Source of the DNA: Lingula anatina
Taxonomy: Eukaryota > Brachiopoda > Lingulata > Lingulida > Lingulidae
Direction of reading: 5' to 3'
Assembly: GCF_001039355.2 (NCBI RefSeq)
Contig: NW_019776168.1
Coordinates: forward strand, 425,905 to 489,904
DNA length: 64,000 nt
Of the stretch, positions 10,494-21,386 are shown one piece after another. Under the pieces are notes generated by a model. The model was not told the origin of the DNA and ran no database searches. It saw only the letters and a program-made list of their open reading frames with translations. A program made the translations under genes and the position numbers. Each line of letters opens with the position of its first letter. The first letter of the stretch is position 1.

Positions 10494-12726
10494 CCTTGCT
10501 ATATAGTCACAGTTGTGGGATCTTATTAATAAATAAGGTGCGAGTCTTCAGCGTCCTCACTCCACCACGGCGTCAAAGGGGTCCAAGTTAGCTTGAGCGT
10601 CCTTTAAAACTGGCACATATTCTGGACATAGGTCTTGGTATACCCATGGAGAACGTCAGCACAATGTGTTTCCCTCCTCAACTCCTCATTAAGCGCCGAT
10701 AACATTCAACAAATATCGCAGTTTTTGTAAAAAGCTCTAAAGACGTGTTTCTGTTGCCAGCACGAGCTGTTGAACCTTTTGCGCCTGTCCTTGGTTCTAC
10801 CCTATCGTTAAGTGGCTACTAACAACGCATAGGTGTTGAATTCTACTTTGTTATTCTACTCTGCATCAATTTGGAGGAACTGTTTTGTCGATTCAAATAA
10901 AAAAGGAAGCGAAGAAAGAAAGAAAAAGAAAAATTACATTAAAAATTGCGTCAAAAATTACAACAATCGCAGAAAGGTCCAACTATGACGGAGTGCTGTC
11001 ATTCAAAACGCTTCAGTCACGTTTTGATATTTTTAAGAGCAAAGGGAGTCATTAAACTGCATTTGTTCGTCAATATATCTATTTCCTAACAATACTGTAT
11101 CTGCTGAGGGCTCTCGTACTCTACCTTATCCATCAATCTCTATTAAGTAATGACTAAATTCCTTTTTCCCAGACGTACATAATATCTGTCAATATCGTAA
11201 AGGGGTGTTTGTCGAGCCAGGCAACGCAGCCATGCTATCTCCGAGTTATTCGATTACAGAGGCCAATAGAGACAGTGAGGCATTAGGATTTCTCATATCA
11301 TGATGTGCTCTTTATTAGATTACCATTACTTTACTTTATTAAGCATGGGGAGTACAGGGACATAGGGTCGAATGCTCAGCTGCTGTGTTTGAGCCATACT
11401 AATATCCTCTGTATTTCCCTCTACGGCGTTCGTATTTCATTTATGCAAAAGTTCCAGACGAGTGAAGAAGAGAATGATTTGGGGATTATTATTACCTAAC
11501 CTAGAAATATTAAAAGAAAGACTGAGCGATTTGTTTGTTGATAACTGGCTTGGCTTTGAAACACCCACTGTGCAGATGATATTTATCTACATGAATATAT
11601 TTTAGATACCATCGTATCATACAAACTTGAGAACCAATAAAAACTAACGATGTGTCACCTCCCAAAAAAAGCTTCATTAAATTAAATGTAAAAATAAAGT
11701 AAAAAAAGTGTCTAGCATGCCAAAGGATTAGTCTTTGACTACTGCAAATAAACAATTCGTTTGTTGTCTATTATCTATTTATTTTGGTGGGTTGTCCCAG
11801 CTACAGTGTCTCTCGTGACGTAAGGAGACGGATGTAATATTGGCGCCTTTGGTCTTTTATTAGAATATGTACGTTTTTACAAAATTTTTTGGCAATATGG
11901 CACGCTTCTTAAATCTTAAAGGATAAAAGAGTTTTTAGAAATTTTTATCAATATCATTTCGGTCGTTTTTTATTTTTGAGAAAAACGTTCTCGTCATATG
12001 TCGGCGTGTCATTAAATATATACAAATGTTTTATATGATCTCCAATTAAAGCATTACGTGTACGATAGCGTTTTTTGATGTTACTTCAACTAATTCTGTT
12101 TAAATGCACAATACAGTTATATCATACAGTGCTAATTAATCACAAAATCCAATTAAAACACCATTAGTTGGCGTCATTGATCTTTACGTAAGTGTTTGTA
12201 CCGTCCCATCATCATAACTATCACTGAGTTTGTACTTGGTCTCAGTATCGTTTCCTAAGCTTATACATGTGTATTCCCTGCATTTCCCGAAACTCTTTGT
12301 AGGCGTTTGATAATTGATTTTGTGATGGATTGAATTTAGTGATAGTGTGGTCATGTCTTACACTGCTTGCCACAGGGATCCCCCATCTCTTGTATCTGCT
12401 TCTTCCACGCAGGCTGAAAGATTCCCTTGATAGTTACGGGAGTAAAATGAAAACTATTAAGATAGAGAAACGCGTCTAATGTTAGATACCGGAGCTCCGC
12501 CGAAACAAGTGTCCAGGGACGTTCACATTTGTCGTTTCGTAAGTGGTGACCATGGCTATTTGATTTCACGCTTTCTACCTTCTTAGAATATTGATTTTTA
12601 AAAATTAATGATTTCGGTTAAAATGTTATTCGTGGTTACTTTACGTAGTGCAAATACAGTATACTGCGGCCCACAGGAGCCTGTACTTGCTTAATTCAGC
12701 AGGCCCCAAAAGTGCGAAAACGACTA
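10494..12726. other. Spacer between proteases B and A, first part
   Basis: AT-rich, with no supported gene. Minus-strand sequence at 12350-12410 has an acceptor-like TCTTTCAG followed by a short open tail (PAWKKQIQEMGDPCGKQCKT, then stop). It could be a lost terminal exon, but nothing joins to it. Confidence 0.4.
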
Positions 12727-12942
12727 GGACCCCATTCCCAGAGATTAGATCGATCTACTTTAGATCGACCTAACTCCCTGGGGGTTCATGCTAAATAGCT
12801 GTCAGCCGAGCGGGCACGAAAGTTAATTACCCCCTTACAGCTTGTAGTAGGCTGGACGGACATTTAAGCCGGATTATCTGACAGTAATCTAGTGAGACTC
12901 CCCGCGGGGATAGATCGATCTAAAAGCTCTGGGAATACGCCC
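12727..12942. mobile_element. Inverted-repeat MITE (216 bp) with TA (or CTAG) target duplication
   Basis: Left end GGACCCCATTCCCAGAG and, about 25 bp further in, TAGATCGATCTA; the right end is the diverged reverse complement (GGGCGTATTCCCAGAG, TAGATCGATCTA). TA is present at 12725-12726 and 12943-12944. No coding capacity, as expected for a non-autonomous Tc1/mariner-like element. Confidence 0.7.
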
Positions 12943-13889
12943 TAGGATTTCGTGGATTTCGCATTTTGCAGGACCTCGCATAATTTATCAAAAAGCTATG
13001 TGTCTCTCTGAACTGGATAAACATTTGAAAAGAGTAAACGTCAAGAAAAGGAAGGGATTTTTATTGGACTTTGCTACTGTAATAAGATAACGATAGTCTT
13101 TTTATTTTAATAACACTGGAAAACAGTGGTGGCCACATAGAGCTGAAACCAACTGAATGTGGAACGTATCATATTTTCTCACGCCTGGTCACACTGCATT
13201 GAAGGAAAGGAAGAAGAACTAGTGAGAGTGCCGTTTTTGTAAGTGGTTAAAACATCATCACCATCCCATTTAGAGTTATTTTCCTGGGGAGGCCAGGGGG
13301 GATGGTCAGAGGGTNGTCTGGGGGGGGTTGTCAGAGGGTGGATTGTCCTAGAATCGGACAAAGGTAATATACCGGTCAGGACTACAGTTTTAAGATACTT
13401 GTAAAGAGAAACTAAACAAAGACTTATTATTAATTTGCTTGACTATTTTATTGACAACTGAAAATCTTTTTAAAAAATGTTAAAATACCATATTGATAAA
13501 TGGCAGTGGCACATTAAAAAATTAAGCCCGCTTCAAATCGACAGATTAAGAGATTTTTAATTGTCTTTCGATATTTTTTACTGGGAGACTACACAATGAA
13601 TCAGTCGAGTTTTCTATGCACATCGTATATGATGCTTGTTACAGTAGCCCCCATGGACACTGCTAAATACTCGTTTGTAACGCATTTAACATAATTGAGT
13701 TTTTTTCAATCCCGAATATTTCCATACAGAAAGAAATGCAATAAAATGAATTCAATTCATAGACGTTTTTCAAATGTCAGCCATAAGGTACAGATGTACC
13801 CGGATAAGTTCACGTGTGCTTAATGTTTGTGAAATACGTGTAATGCTTTGAATAGACGTTAGCTACTGTGTAATTCAACAGGATATAAA
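12943..13889. other. 3' flank of protease A
   Basis: No gene is seen. TTTATT at 13447-13452 (AATAAA on the minus strand) is the nearest good polyadenylation signal for protease A. An undetermined base lies at 13315 within a G-rich stretch. Confidence 0.4.
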
Positions 13890-14562
13890 TTAGTTGGTTC
13901 TTATCGTTCTCTCGATCCACTTCTTAAATTTCGCCACGTCAGTGTAGATTCCAGGGCCGTTGCCGCATCTAAGCTGTCTTGTCTCTTGCTCTTCTCGAAC
14001 ATTTTCCTCGTCTGCAATTATTTCCTTCAGTGGCATTACGAAAGCTGGCGGCAGCTGAGACTGAATACTGTATAGACGGTCAGGACCATTTAGACCAAGA
14101 GAGGTTACTCCTACAAGTACAATAATTTTTGATATGAAATGATTTTTTGAATGATTGTCACAATTGTTTTGTCTATAAAAGTGTTTTTTCTAACGGTTGA
14201 TAAAAATCTTTTGTGGATACCAAATAAACTGTATGGTAAAGAAAGAAGAAAGATAAGTTGATGAATGGTAAAAAAAGCCAAGACCGTAATTGCGGTAGGT
14301 GTGGCAAGTCGAATGTGATTGTTGTAATGCCTTCATTGCGGTTCTCAAAATGGAGAGAACAATTGTTCGTCAAACTATGAGCAAAAGTAGAAATAAACTT
14401 AAATTGAAATGACAGGAATTGAAATGACAGGAATGCTCAGGGTTTGCAACCTCGTGAATACCTACCATACAATATCCACCTGTTCTTATAACGACATGCA
14501 AGAGGACCGCCGCTGTCGGCCTGAAATAATAATATGACTTATTCATAGCCTGTGTGTGTGTG

Positions 14563-14599
<37 letters not shown>

Positions 14600-17500
14600 G
14601 CACAAACCTGGAACAATTTTTAAAGAAGACGATTCGAAAAGCTTCAACATGAATTGCTCTGATATTTTGATACTCACTTCAGAATTTCAATAAATAACAA
14701 TTCACAGGGTACAAGTATATAACTGAGTGAAAATAAATAATGTATGAAGAATAAAGCCTCACGGAACAGGCGTCAGGCACAGGCGGGTCTCCAGTCTCTC
14801 CAGCACAGAACATGTTCTTGGTCAATTTCACACCCCTCTCACCGTAGATACGCGAGCACTTTTTGTCGCTCAATGCAGGGAGTTGAGCTTGGTTCAGATT
14901 TCCATTATAATATGGGCCTAGAATATAGGATTTTCGATGATTATCTCTCAGTTTCCCCACTACTATCTTATCTTATTATTTCTTGTTCATGAATGTGCAA
15001 GCCACAAGGACCGTGCCCTACACTTAAAGAACCCATTCCTAGATCCAGTCTAGATCTAAGTCTATTTTCGCACCATAACTGTATGATTTCATCAAATACC
15101 AGTCGTTTTATCTTGATAATACCATGTTCTTCCATTTTTTAAATTTTTTTTCTACCATTTTCATGAATCCAGCTGAAATACATGTATAATTAAATAATCT
15201 AAGACGCAGGATTTGACCCCCCCTCGGCTTGATGGCCATTTTGTCAAGAGTATTCCATTTTTTTCCTACTTACCGTTTTCGGTGTCTCCCCATCCAGTGA
15301 TATAGCACAGCTCTCTGCCTCTACGCCCTGGCGGTAATTTCCCGAGACATATTGGCTGCACGAAATCCGTCATGTCGGCCGATTCGTTGAGCTTTAACAG
15401 CGCAATGTCTGCATCGTACCTTACACTTCTGTTGTACTTGGGATAGACCAGTAATTGCTGAACTTGGAACGTTTGTTCTGTTGATTCTTGCATGTTTTTG
15501 TTATATTTTCCAAGCTGCACATACCACCGTCTTTCCTCTCTGAAGTTTATATCTACCCCGCTGAAAGGAAATAAAAATAAAATTTATTGTTGTATTCAAA
15601 TTTCTGATCGGTTAACTGTTACTCTATAAAATCGCTTATGAAGAAAGATGTTGTTTATTTTAGATAAATGTCATTCCTTTATTTTAAAGATGCATAGACA
15701 GAGTAGACATGCCAAAATATTGCCACTAAACCCGACCAAAGGGCACCATATAGTTTCGAACAGAGTTTCAATACATTATTTTCTAAAAATTGATAATTCC
15801 CCAATCTTTGTAAGGATATCAAATTACGACCACAAATTTTAAGATGCTGGAATTTTTTTTTTTTTTTGATAACAGAGTCATTAATTTGGGTTATTTTATT
15901 TTATTTATTTACGCTTTTTCGCATGAGGATTTTATTCATGTTGAAACTGGTAGTAGAAATTTGCTTGCGTTATAATTACAGGGAATGTACACAGCCGTAC
16001 CCTCGTCTGGTATGTATCTTTACTTTGTAAAGTAAAAATGGTTTCAAAGCAATTAACTAAGATGAGGTAATTAATTAGTAAAAAATGATAATGCCATTTC
16101 AAAAAGATTATAAAAACGAGGCAAACATAACTGTTATGTTTTAAGGCTTGTGAAAATACCTTAAAACTTGGGCGAATATAACGATTTCGTCCAAGATGGA
16201 CTGCCCAGCGTGTAACTTCCTGCCAAGTACATCTTTTTTTGTAGCGTAAGACCTATTGAGGGTTATAAATTCAAAGCTTTCCCCATGAACAATAGTTTAT
16301 TAAGTCCATCGCCTGTGATAAATGGTAAAGACACATGCCCTAGTGTTTAAGCGAGTCGACACTTAATCACGAATTCATGAAAAATGGGGTAGCAACTGCG
16401 AGAAGCTTAAAAGAATCGATTATCATTTTTTTATGATATTACTTTCTGAATAAATACCCCCCCCCCCAATAATTTCGTTATGACTTGTGTCAAACCTCTT
16501 ATATGAGATAACATTTCTACACGCACCCCTGTGTGAAATCCAAGTACAAAAAACCCGAGCGATCGCCTCCCATCCAGTTTCAATTTCAGAAGCCTTTTTT
16601 TTTTTTGGTGATGGTGTGAAAAAGAAATATCGATTTTAAGCTGTTATAGGCGGTCATTAATCAAAAGCTAATTTAAAATGCCAGATACTCACTTAAAGCC
16701 TAGATTACATTTACCACCGGGGCTGCACGATGAAATCGTTTGCGATTTTTCGTACGATTTTTTGACGTGGTAAATGGCTATGGACTACGGCAAGTACGTT
16801 TACATAACGTGCAGGTACCGTGCCATTTCTAAGCCATAGACATGACCTTGACGTCACGTGAGGAAAATCGGTTTTTCGGATAAAGGTGATCGTCTGGAGC
16901 CCTTTCATTCTCCTTGCAGTACGGACATCGTATGGCAAATGTAATCTAGGCTTAAGTTTCATTAATTATCTTTAAACTTAGTATTTTTTGGCTTTCGTTT
17001 GATACTGGTTATGTAATTGTGGGTCTGCATGCGTTTGTGTGTGCACGTATGTTTTTGTGTGTGCACGTGGGTCTGTGTATCGGTGTCAGTAGGGGAAAGA
17101 GGTTTGCAAGATTCTGAGAAATCACGTAGCGTCCCGGCTTACGGTAGATCATCAAAGCAGTGAGCTGCTGTAACAATCCAGTCCTTGTTTACTAGGGTTC
17201 CACCACACAACGCCACCGAAGAAGTCAGCACTGGCCGCGTGGGGTCCAGAGATAAACGAAACCGGAGCAGAGCCTGGAGATCGCAAAAATATAAAAAATG
17301 GTAGAAAACAAAAGATTCCTTTCATATTGCCATATAAAGTTGGAGAGAATCTACATCGTGTTATTTCTATCTATTAATTAGTAGGTTTGATATCTTTAGT
17401 TGCTAAAAGTTTTCATTCACATAGGATAAAATTTAACTGAAGAAAATTTAAATTACTGATAAACAATATAAAAATATAACAACAAAAACTAAAACCACTG

Positions 17501-18676
17501 TTTTTTTTCATAGTTGCATAGTGATTCATAGGTTTTCAAGCGTATGACACACAAAAAATTATCAAAAATGATAAAGAATCATTAATTTTATCTGGTCGGC
17601 AACAAAGGAAAGGAAGTGTCCTTTAATTGTTTTTTTTTTTTCTTCTCACGTTTTTAATGAAGCGTTGACATGAAGATATGCCAAGTTACTGATATTTCAC
17701 TTTGGTGCCATTCTTAGACATTGATGATCAATGGTCTCGCAAACGAAAACAATAAACAGTGCCTCTAAAAACTTAGAATCTGATCCCCACCCCCCCTCTC
17801 AGTATCATTTCAACCGCCCCACGTATCGCACCTGCCAAGGCCAGCTGCCTCTCCTGGCGTTAGTCCCCATAACGATGCGGAGATTTGGTGCTTCTTCATC
17901 TTCGGCATCCCGTAATAAAGGTGAAATGATAGGGTTGCCACATTTGTATTTGGGCTTGTCGTCTGGCTTAACTGAAAATAAAAGTTCAGAGTTTTCGGAT
18001 TTTATTATTAATAGCTAAATTTTGTAAATAGAATGGAATGCTGTTACAAAATTAGAACATTTTCTGGATTTACAGTGTACTGTGTAAAGAAAGAAAAATT
18101 GTTTACAATCCTATCCATCCTTGCCCAGCCACCCCTCACAGTAAAACCAAAGTTTTTAATAGTTATTAATCAGATGCGCTAACAGCGTTGGTAAAAAAAT
18201 CTTTAAACATAATTATTTTTAGACCAATGAAATTCAATCAGGAACAGTTTTGAGACATCAATCTATCAGTCACGAGTTCTATTATTGGCATATGGAAATC
18301 AGTGCATACAAATGTATCAGTGACAGCCTGTTTTGCTCACATTCCGCCCATGATAATGTTTGATAGTACTTAGCTTCCAGATAAGGAGTTATTTGCTTTG
18401 CCTGCCAAACATCGCAGGGAAATCCCAATTTTCACTTTCAATTATTTCAATATGCACCCGTCATCATTATCGACTTGTAAGGAATTTCATAATGAAATTT
18501 TAAGGTATTGTCTAGCGATGATTCGTGAGAAAGAGGAGACTGCCTATTTTTCGCTTTGGAGGGAAAATCCCGGATAAGATAGCGATAAACGATGAACTGA
18601 CCAGATGTGAATTAGCATTATTCAAGTGTCAATACGATTATATTAAAAGGGATTTCCATGTATATTAAAATTCTTA

Positions 18677-18718
<42 letters not shown>

Positions 18719-19857
18719 TTATTTTTACGTACTCCAACCGGAAATAAAAAGTAATTATGATGCAAATTATATCAAACAGTTTTCTTAGCCTAGAAAGGAC
18801 ACGTGCTCCTTTCTTTAGGCAAAAGCAAGAGACCAAAGAAAAAAATTTTTTACAGATTATCAGATTAAGAATTGAATGTTTCCTGATATTAGTACTATGC
18901 TGCTGACAGAAAAGTAAACAATATCAGTATAATGCTAAATAATTTACGATCACTGAAGTGTTTTATGCATTTATGGCATTTTTAAGATTTATAAGTGATG
19001 TTTATTATGCATGTACCAAGAGAACATATTTGTGAAACGTGTAACAGTGACAGAAATAAAATATAATAAAAGTGACAGAAAATTATATACAATCCTCCAT
19101 GGAAATATTTTTCCCTCAGCAAAATATCATTTCCTGTCTAAAACGAATTTAGCCACACCCTATCAGTGCTCACTAAGCTCAGTGTATCAGAGTGAAGTCA
19201 AAGTCATCGCTGAAAGAGAAAACTCTTTTTTCGCTGGGTTTTGAAGGAAAATTACTCTGGAATAGACAAATCCTTATTGATATGATTTTGTGATAAACTG
19301 TTCTCATCCTGTTGCGATTTTTGGTAATTATTTTTGGTATTATTTTTGGAAATTACACCATTTTTCCGAGATTTCCTAAATAATTCATGTCATCATTCTT
19401 GCACGGTACATCTTCAGAAAGTGTTCTATACAAATGCTCTTAAAGTAGACAGCATCTACGACGACTTTACCTACTTCTTTCTGTTCCCAGTTCACAAACC
19501 TTTTTTTAAATCGTCAAGATTTAAAATAAACAACGATTGCCATGTATATTTCATTTTTCTGATCTTATTCCTTAATAAGTATAACCATCCAATTCAAGAA
19601 AATCTTTCCGGTATCTTAACCCTTGTTCAATAGGTAAACAGTTATCTACATTACTATAACAATTTCCTTGAAATTGATACAGAGGGGAGGAGGGATCATA
19701 AATTACACGTTAAGATTTGATCTTATTACGCAAATGGACACACAGGTGGATTATCCAGTTTAATTCTGGTACGTCATTAACGTCTGTATCTACAGCAACC
19801 CTTACCTGTTGAAATGCACGCTGCAAGCAACAACGTCGCGGCGAGAGTAGGCGACAT
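13890..19857 (-). CDS. Secreted trypsin-like serine protease A, 346 aa, seven exons
   Basis: Exons: 19806-19857, 17832-17971, 17143-17273, 15274-15560, 14763-14917, 14466-14520, 13890-14110. Borders are GT/AG and phases 1,0,2,1,0,1 agree, giving 1041 nt. Signal peptide MSPTLAATLLLAACIST; a short acidic pro-region with one Cys (KYKCGNP); cleavage at NLR|IVMG (Ile50; usual IVGG is IVMG). Triad: His102 in VTAAHC, Asp159 in YDADIALL, Ser258 in ADSGGPL. Asp189 (DACS) and GPGIYTDV predict trypsin-like specificity. Position 193 is Ala instead of Gly. The last exon carries an insertion of roughly 40 residues between VTSLG and RCGNGPGIY, enlarging the loop beside the S1 pocket. Tandem paralogue of protease B. 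Confidence 0.9.
14549..14597. repeat. (TG)n/(GA)n microsatellite
   Basis: Seven TG units followed by a long uninterrupted GA run, in protease A intron 5. Confidence 0.95.
16697..16951. mobile_element. TTAA-flanked inverted-repeat MITE (255 bp, piggyBac-like)
   Basis: Left end AGCCTAGATTACATTT and right end AAATGTAATCTAGGC are inverted copies, flanked by TTAA at 16693-16696 and 16952-16955. TTAA duplication is the hallmark of piggyBac-type insertion. No transposase is present. It sits in the intron after the His exon of protease A. Confidence 0.75.
18678..18716. repeat. (CA)n microsatellite
   Basis: About 19 uninterrupted CA units. Confidence 0.97.
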
Positions 19858-20552
19858 CTGGTGAGTGGATGGTATCTTGACAGACCGTCAGCCAGCCGTC
19901 TAATCTGTGTGCTTGTATAGAGGTACCGAGTTATATGGTCGAAGATAAGGTACAATCAATGTGACATTGGAGCCTCCCCGGCAACGCGGGCACATGGCAG
20001 CCGAAACTGCCGACGTGTCAGTAGCAAGTCGCGTTGGAGATAATTAAAGATTTCGGAGAGACAACACCTTTGCGCACGAGGTGAAGGTTGACTCCTAGTT
20101 ACACTGCTTTTGTTTCTGAACGACGGGAGATAGGCCAAACATTACGTAGCAGATGGGTTTCATGTTTATTTCATGATGTCTGCTACAGTTGTGGTTTATA
20201 GGTGTGTGTCACCTATGTGCTGCAGGTGTGTTGTCACACGTGTCCAGCCCAACTTCTGGGACATATATTGATAACATTTTTCATAATAATATCAAGCACA
20301 TCTAGGATGTAAATAGGCAGGATAGGCTAGGAGTGACAAATAGAAAAGATTTCGTGCTTGCAAGCAAGCCAAAAAAAAGATGAAAGTGGAAAAAGTGTGT
20401 GTGTGTGTGTGTTGGAGGGTATGCTATGATTCTAAAATCGTTTTAGATATAGAAAATTCAACCCCAAATAATCTAGCATTCAATTTTAAAGATAAAGTTA
20501 ATTGTCTGATTTTTAAATACTGCCGTACATGTAGGCAAACGCTTTAGGTAAA

Positions 20553-20579
20553 ACCATAGAAGTTCTCTACTTCTATGGT
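20553..20579. other. Short perfect hairpin
   Basis: accatagaagt and acttctatggt form an 11-bp stem around a 5-nt loop. Confidence 0.6.
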
Positions 20580-20655
20580 AAAACAAAGAACAGCCAGACG
20601 AAATATCTGCACCGATAGTTACAATGGTAAATATTTCACAGCCTAAGGCGAATCT

Positions 20656-20678
20656 GGGGGGGGGGGGGGGGGGGGGGG
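20656..20678 (+). repeat. Poly-G run, 23 bases
   Basis: An uninterrupted G homopolymer on the plus strand in the divergent protease spacer; a possible quadruplex and a likely sequencing trouble spot. Confidence 0.95.
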
Positions 20679-20828
20679 AGAGAGTGGTCACGTGTCTCCT
20701 ACCCCTTATACCTCCTATAAAAGTGAAGATAATCTTGAATGTACCAGTAGGCATCATATTGAACTATGCAGGAGAAAATTTTTTCTACCCCAACCTTTAC
20801 CCACACTTTACCTTCTCCCCCAAAAATA

Positions 20829-21000
20829 AGGCCGCATTCAGGGCAGTGGACTAACTAGTCCGAGGGTCAAATATGGTCGATCCACAGGGTATCTATTCAG
20901 TGTCTATTAGCAGATTAGACGACAAGCTTAATTTTTAGTGGGTCGCCATATTTGACCCTCGGACTACTCGGTAGTTAGTCCACTATTCTGAATGCGACCT
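20829..21000. mobile_element. Foldback MITE (172 bp) with TA target duplication
   Basis: Inverted arms of about 50 bp start AGGCCGCATTCAG and end CTGAATGCGACCT, both containing GTGGACTAACTA and GTCCGAGGGTCAAATATGG. TA occurs at 20827-20828 and 21001-21002, as in Tc1/mariner-type insertion. No coding capacity. Confidence 0.85.
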
Positions 21001-21386
21001 TAGACCCCGGATGGATCCGCCAGTGTAAGTCACGTATTTATTCAAGCATCCAAGAATAGATATCTTGATATTGAGTTCCACTTCAACGGCGCTGTTGCTA
21101 TGCCCACGCCCTTGACTTGCGTAGAACGTGAAGAGATAATCCCCACGTTTATAATCTCCGGGATAGAAACCAATGATTTCCCTCTATTCCTACATCTTTT
21201 GGTGGCGTGTAAGTGGGGTGTTGGTGTTAAGGCACTTTGTTAATTTATCAGTGAAACCTGTCCAAACTGTAAGGCGCGTGTAATACTCGATACATTTGAG
21301 GGTACTGTTTGTTACTTAAGTTGTTACACCTAGCTGTGATCGGAGAGAGAAAAATTCGCTCTCACTTCGATCCATTAGCAGTAACG

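Larger units (their letters stand above)
19858..21386. promoter_or_regulatory. Head-to-head spacer between protease A and the SRCR protease
   Basis: The first exons of protease A (minus) and the mosaic protease (plus) diverge from this 1.5 kb spacer, so both core promoters must lie here unless leader exons exist. Seen: a TATA-like CATATAAC (minus) near 19930-19937, about 75 nt before the protease A ATG; an adjacent GATA-type site AGATAAG (19943-19949, plus); a 23-G run; and a 172-bp MITE. That the GATA site drives expression is inference. Confidence 0.4.

Noticed and set aside
12351-12569. Minus-strand 72-codon frame ending PCGKQCKT
   Set aside because: An acceptor-like site precedes the tail but no partner exon exists, so it was left as a note in the spacer entry only.
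16711-16962. Minus-strand 83-codon frame
   Set aside because: Lies within the TTAA-flanked MITE and has no domain or splice support.
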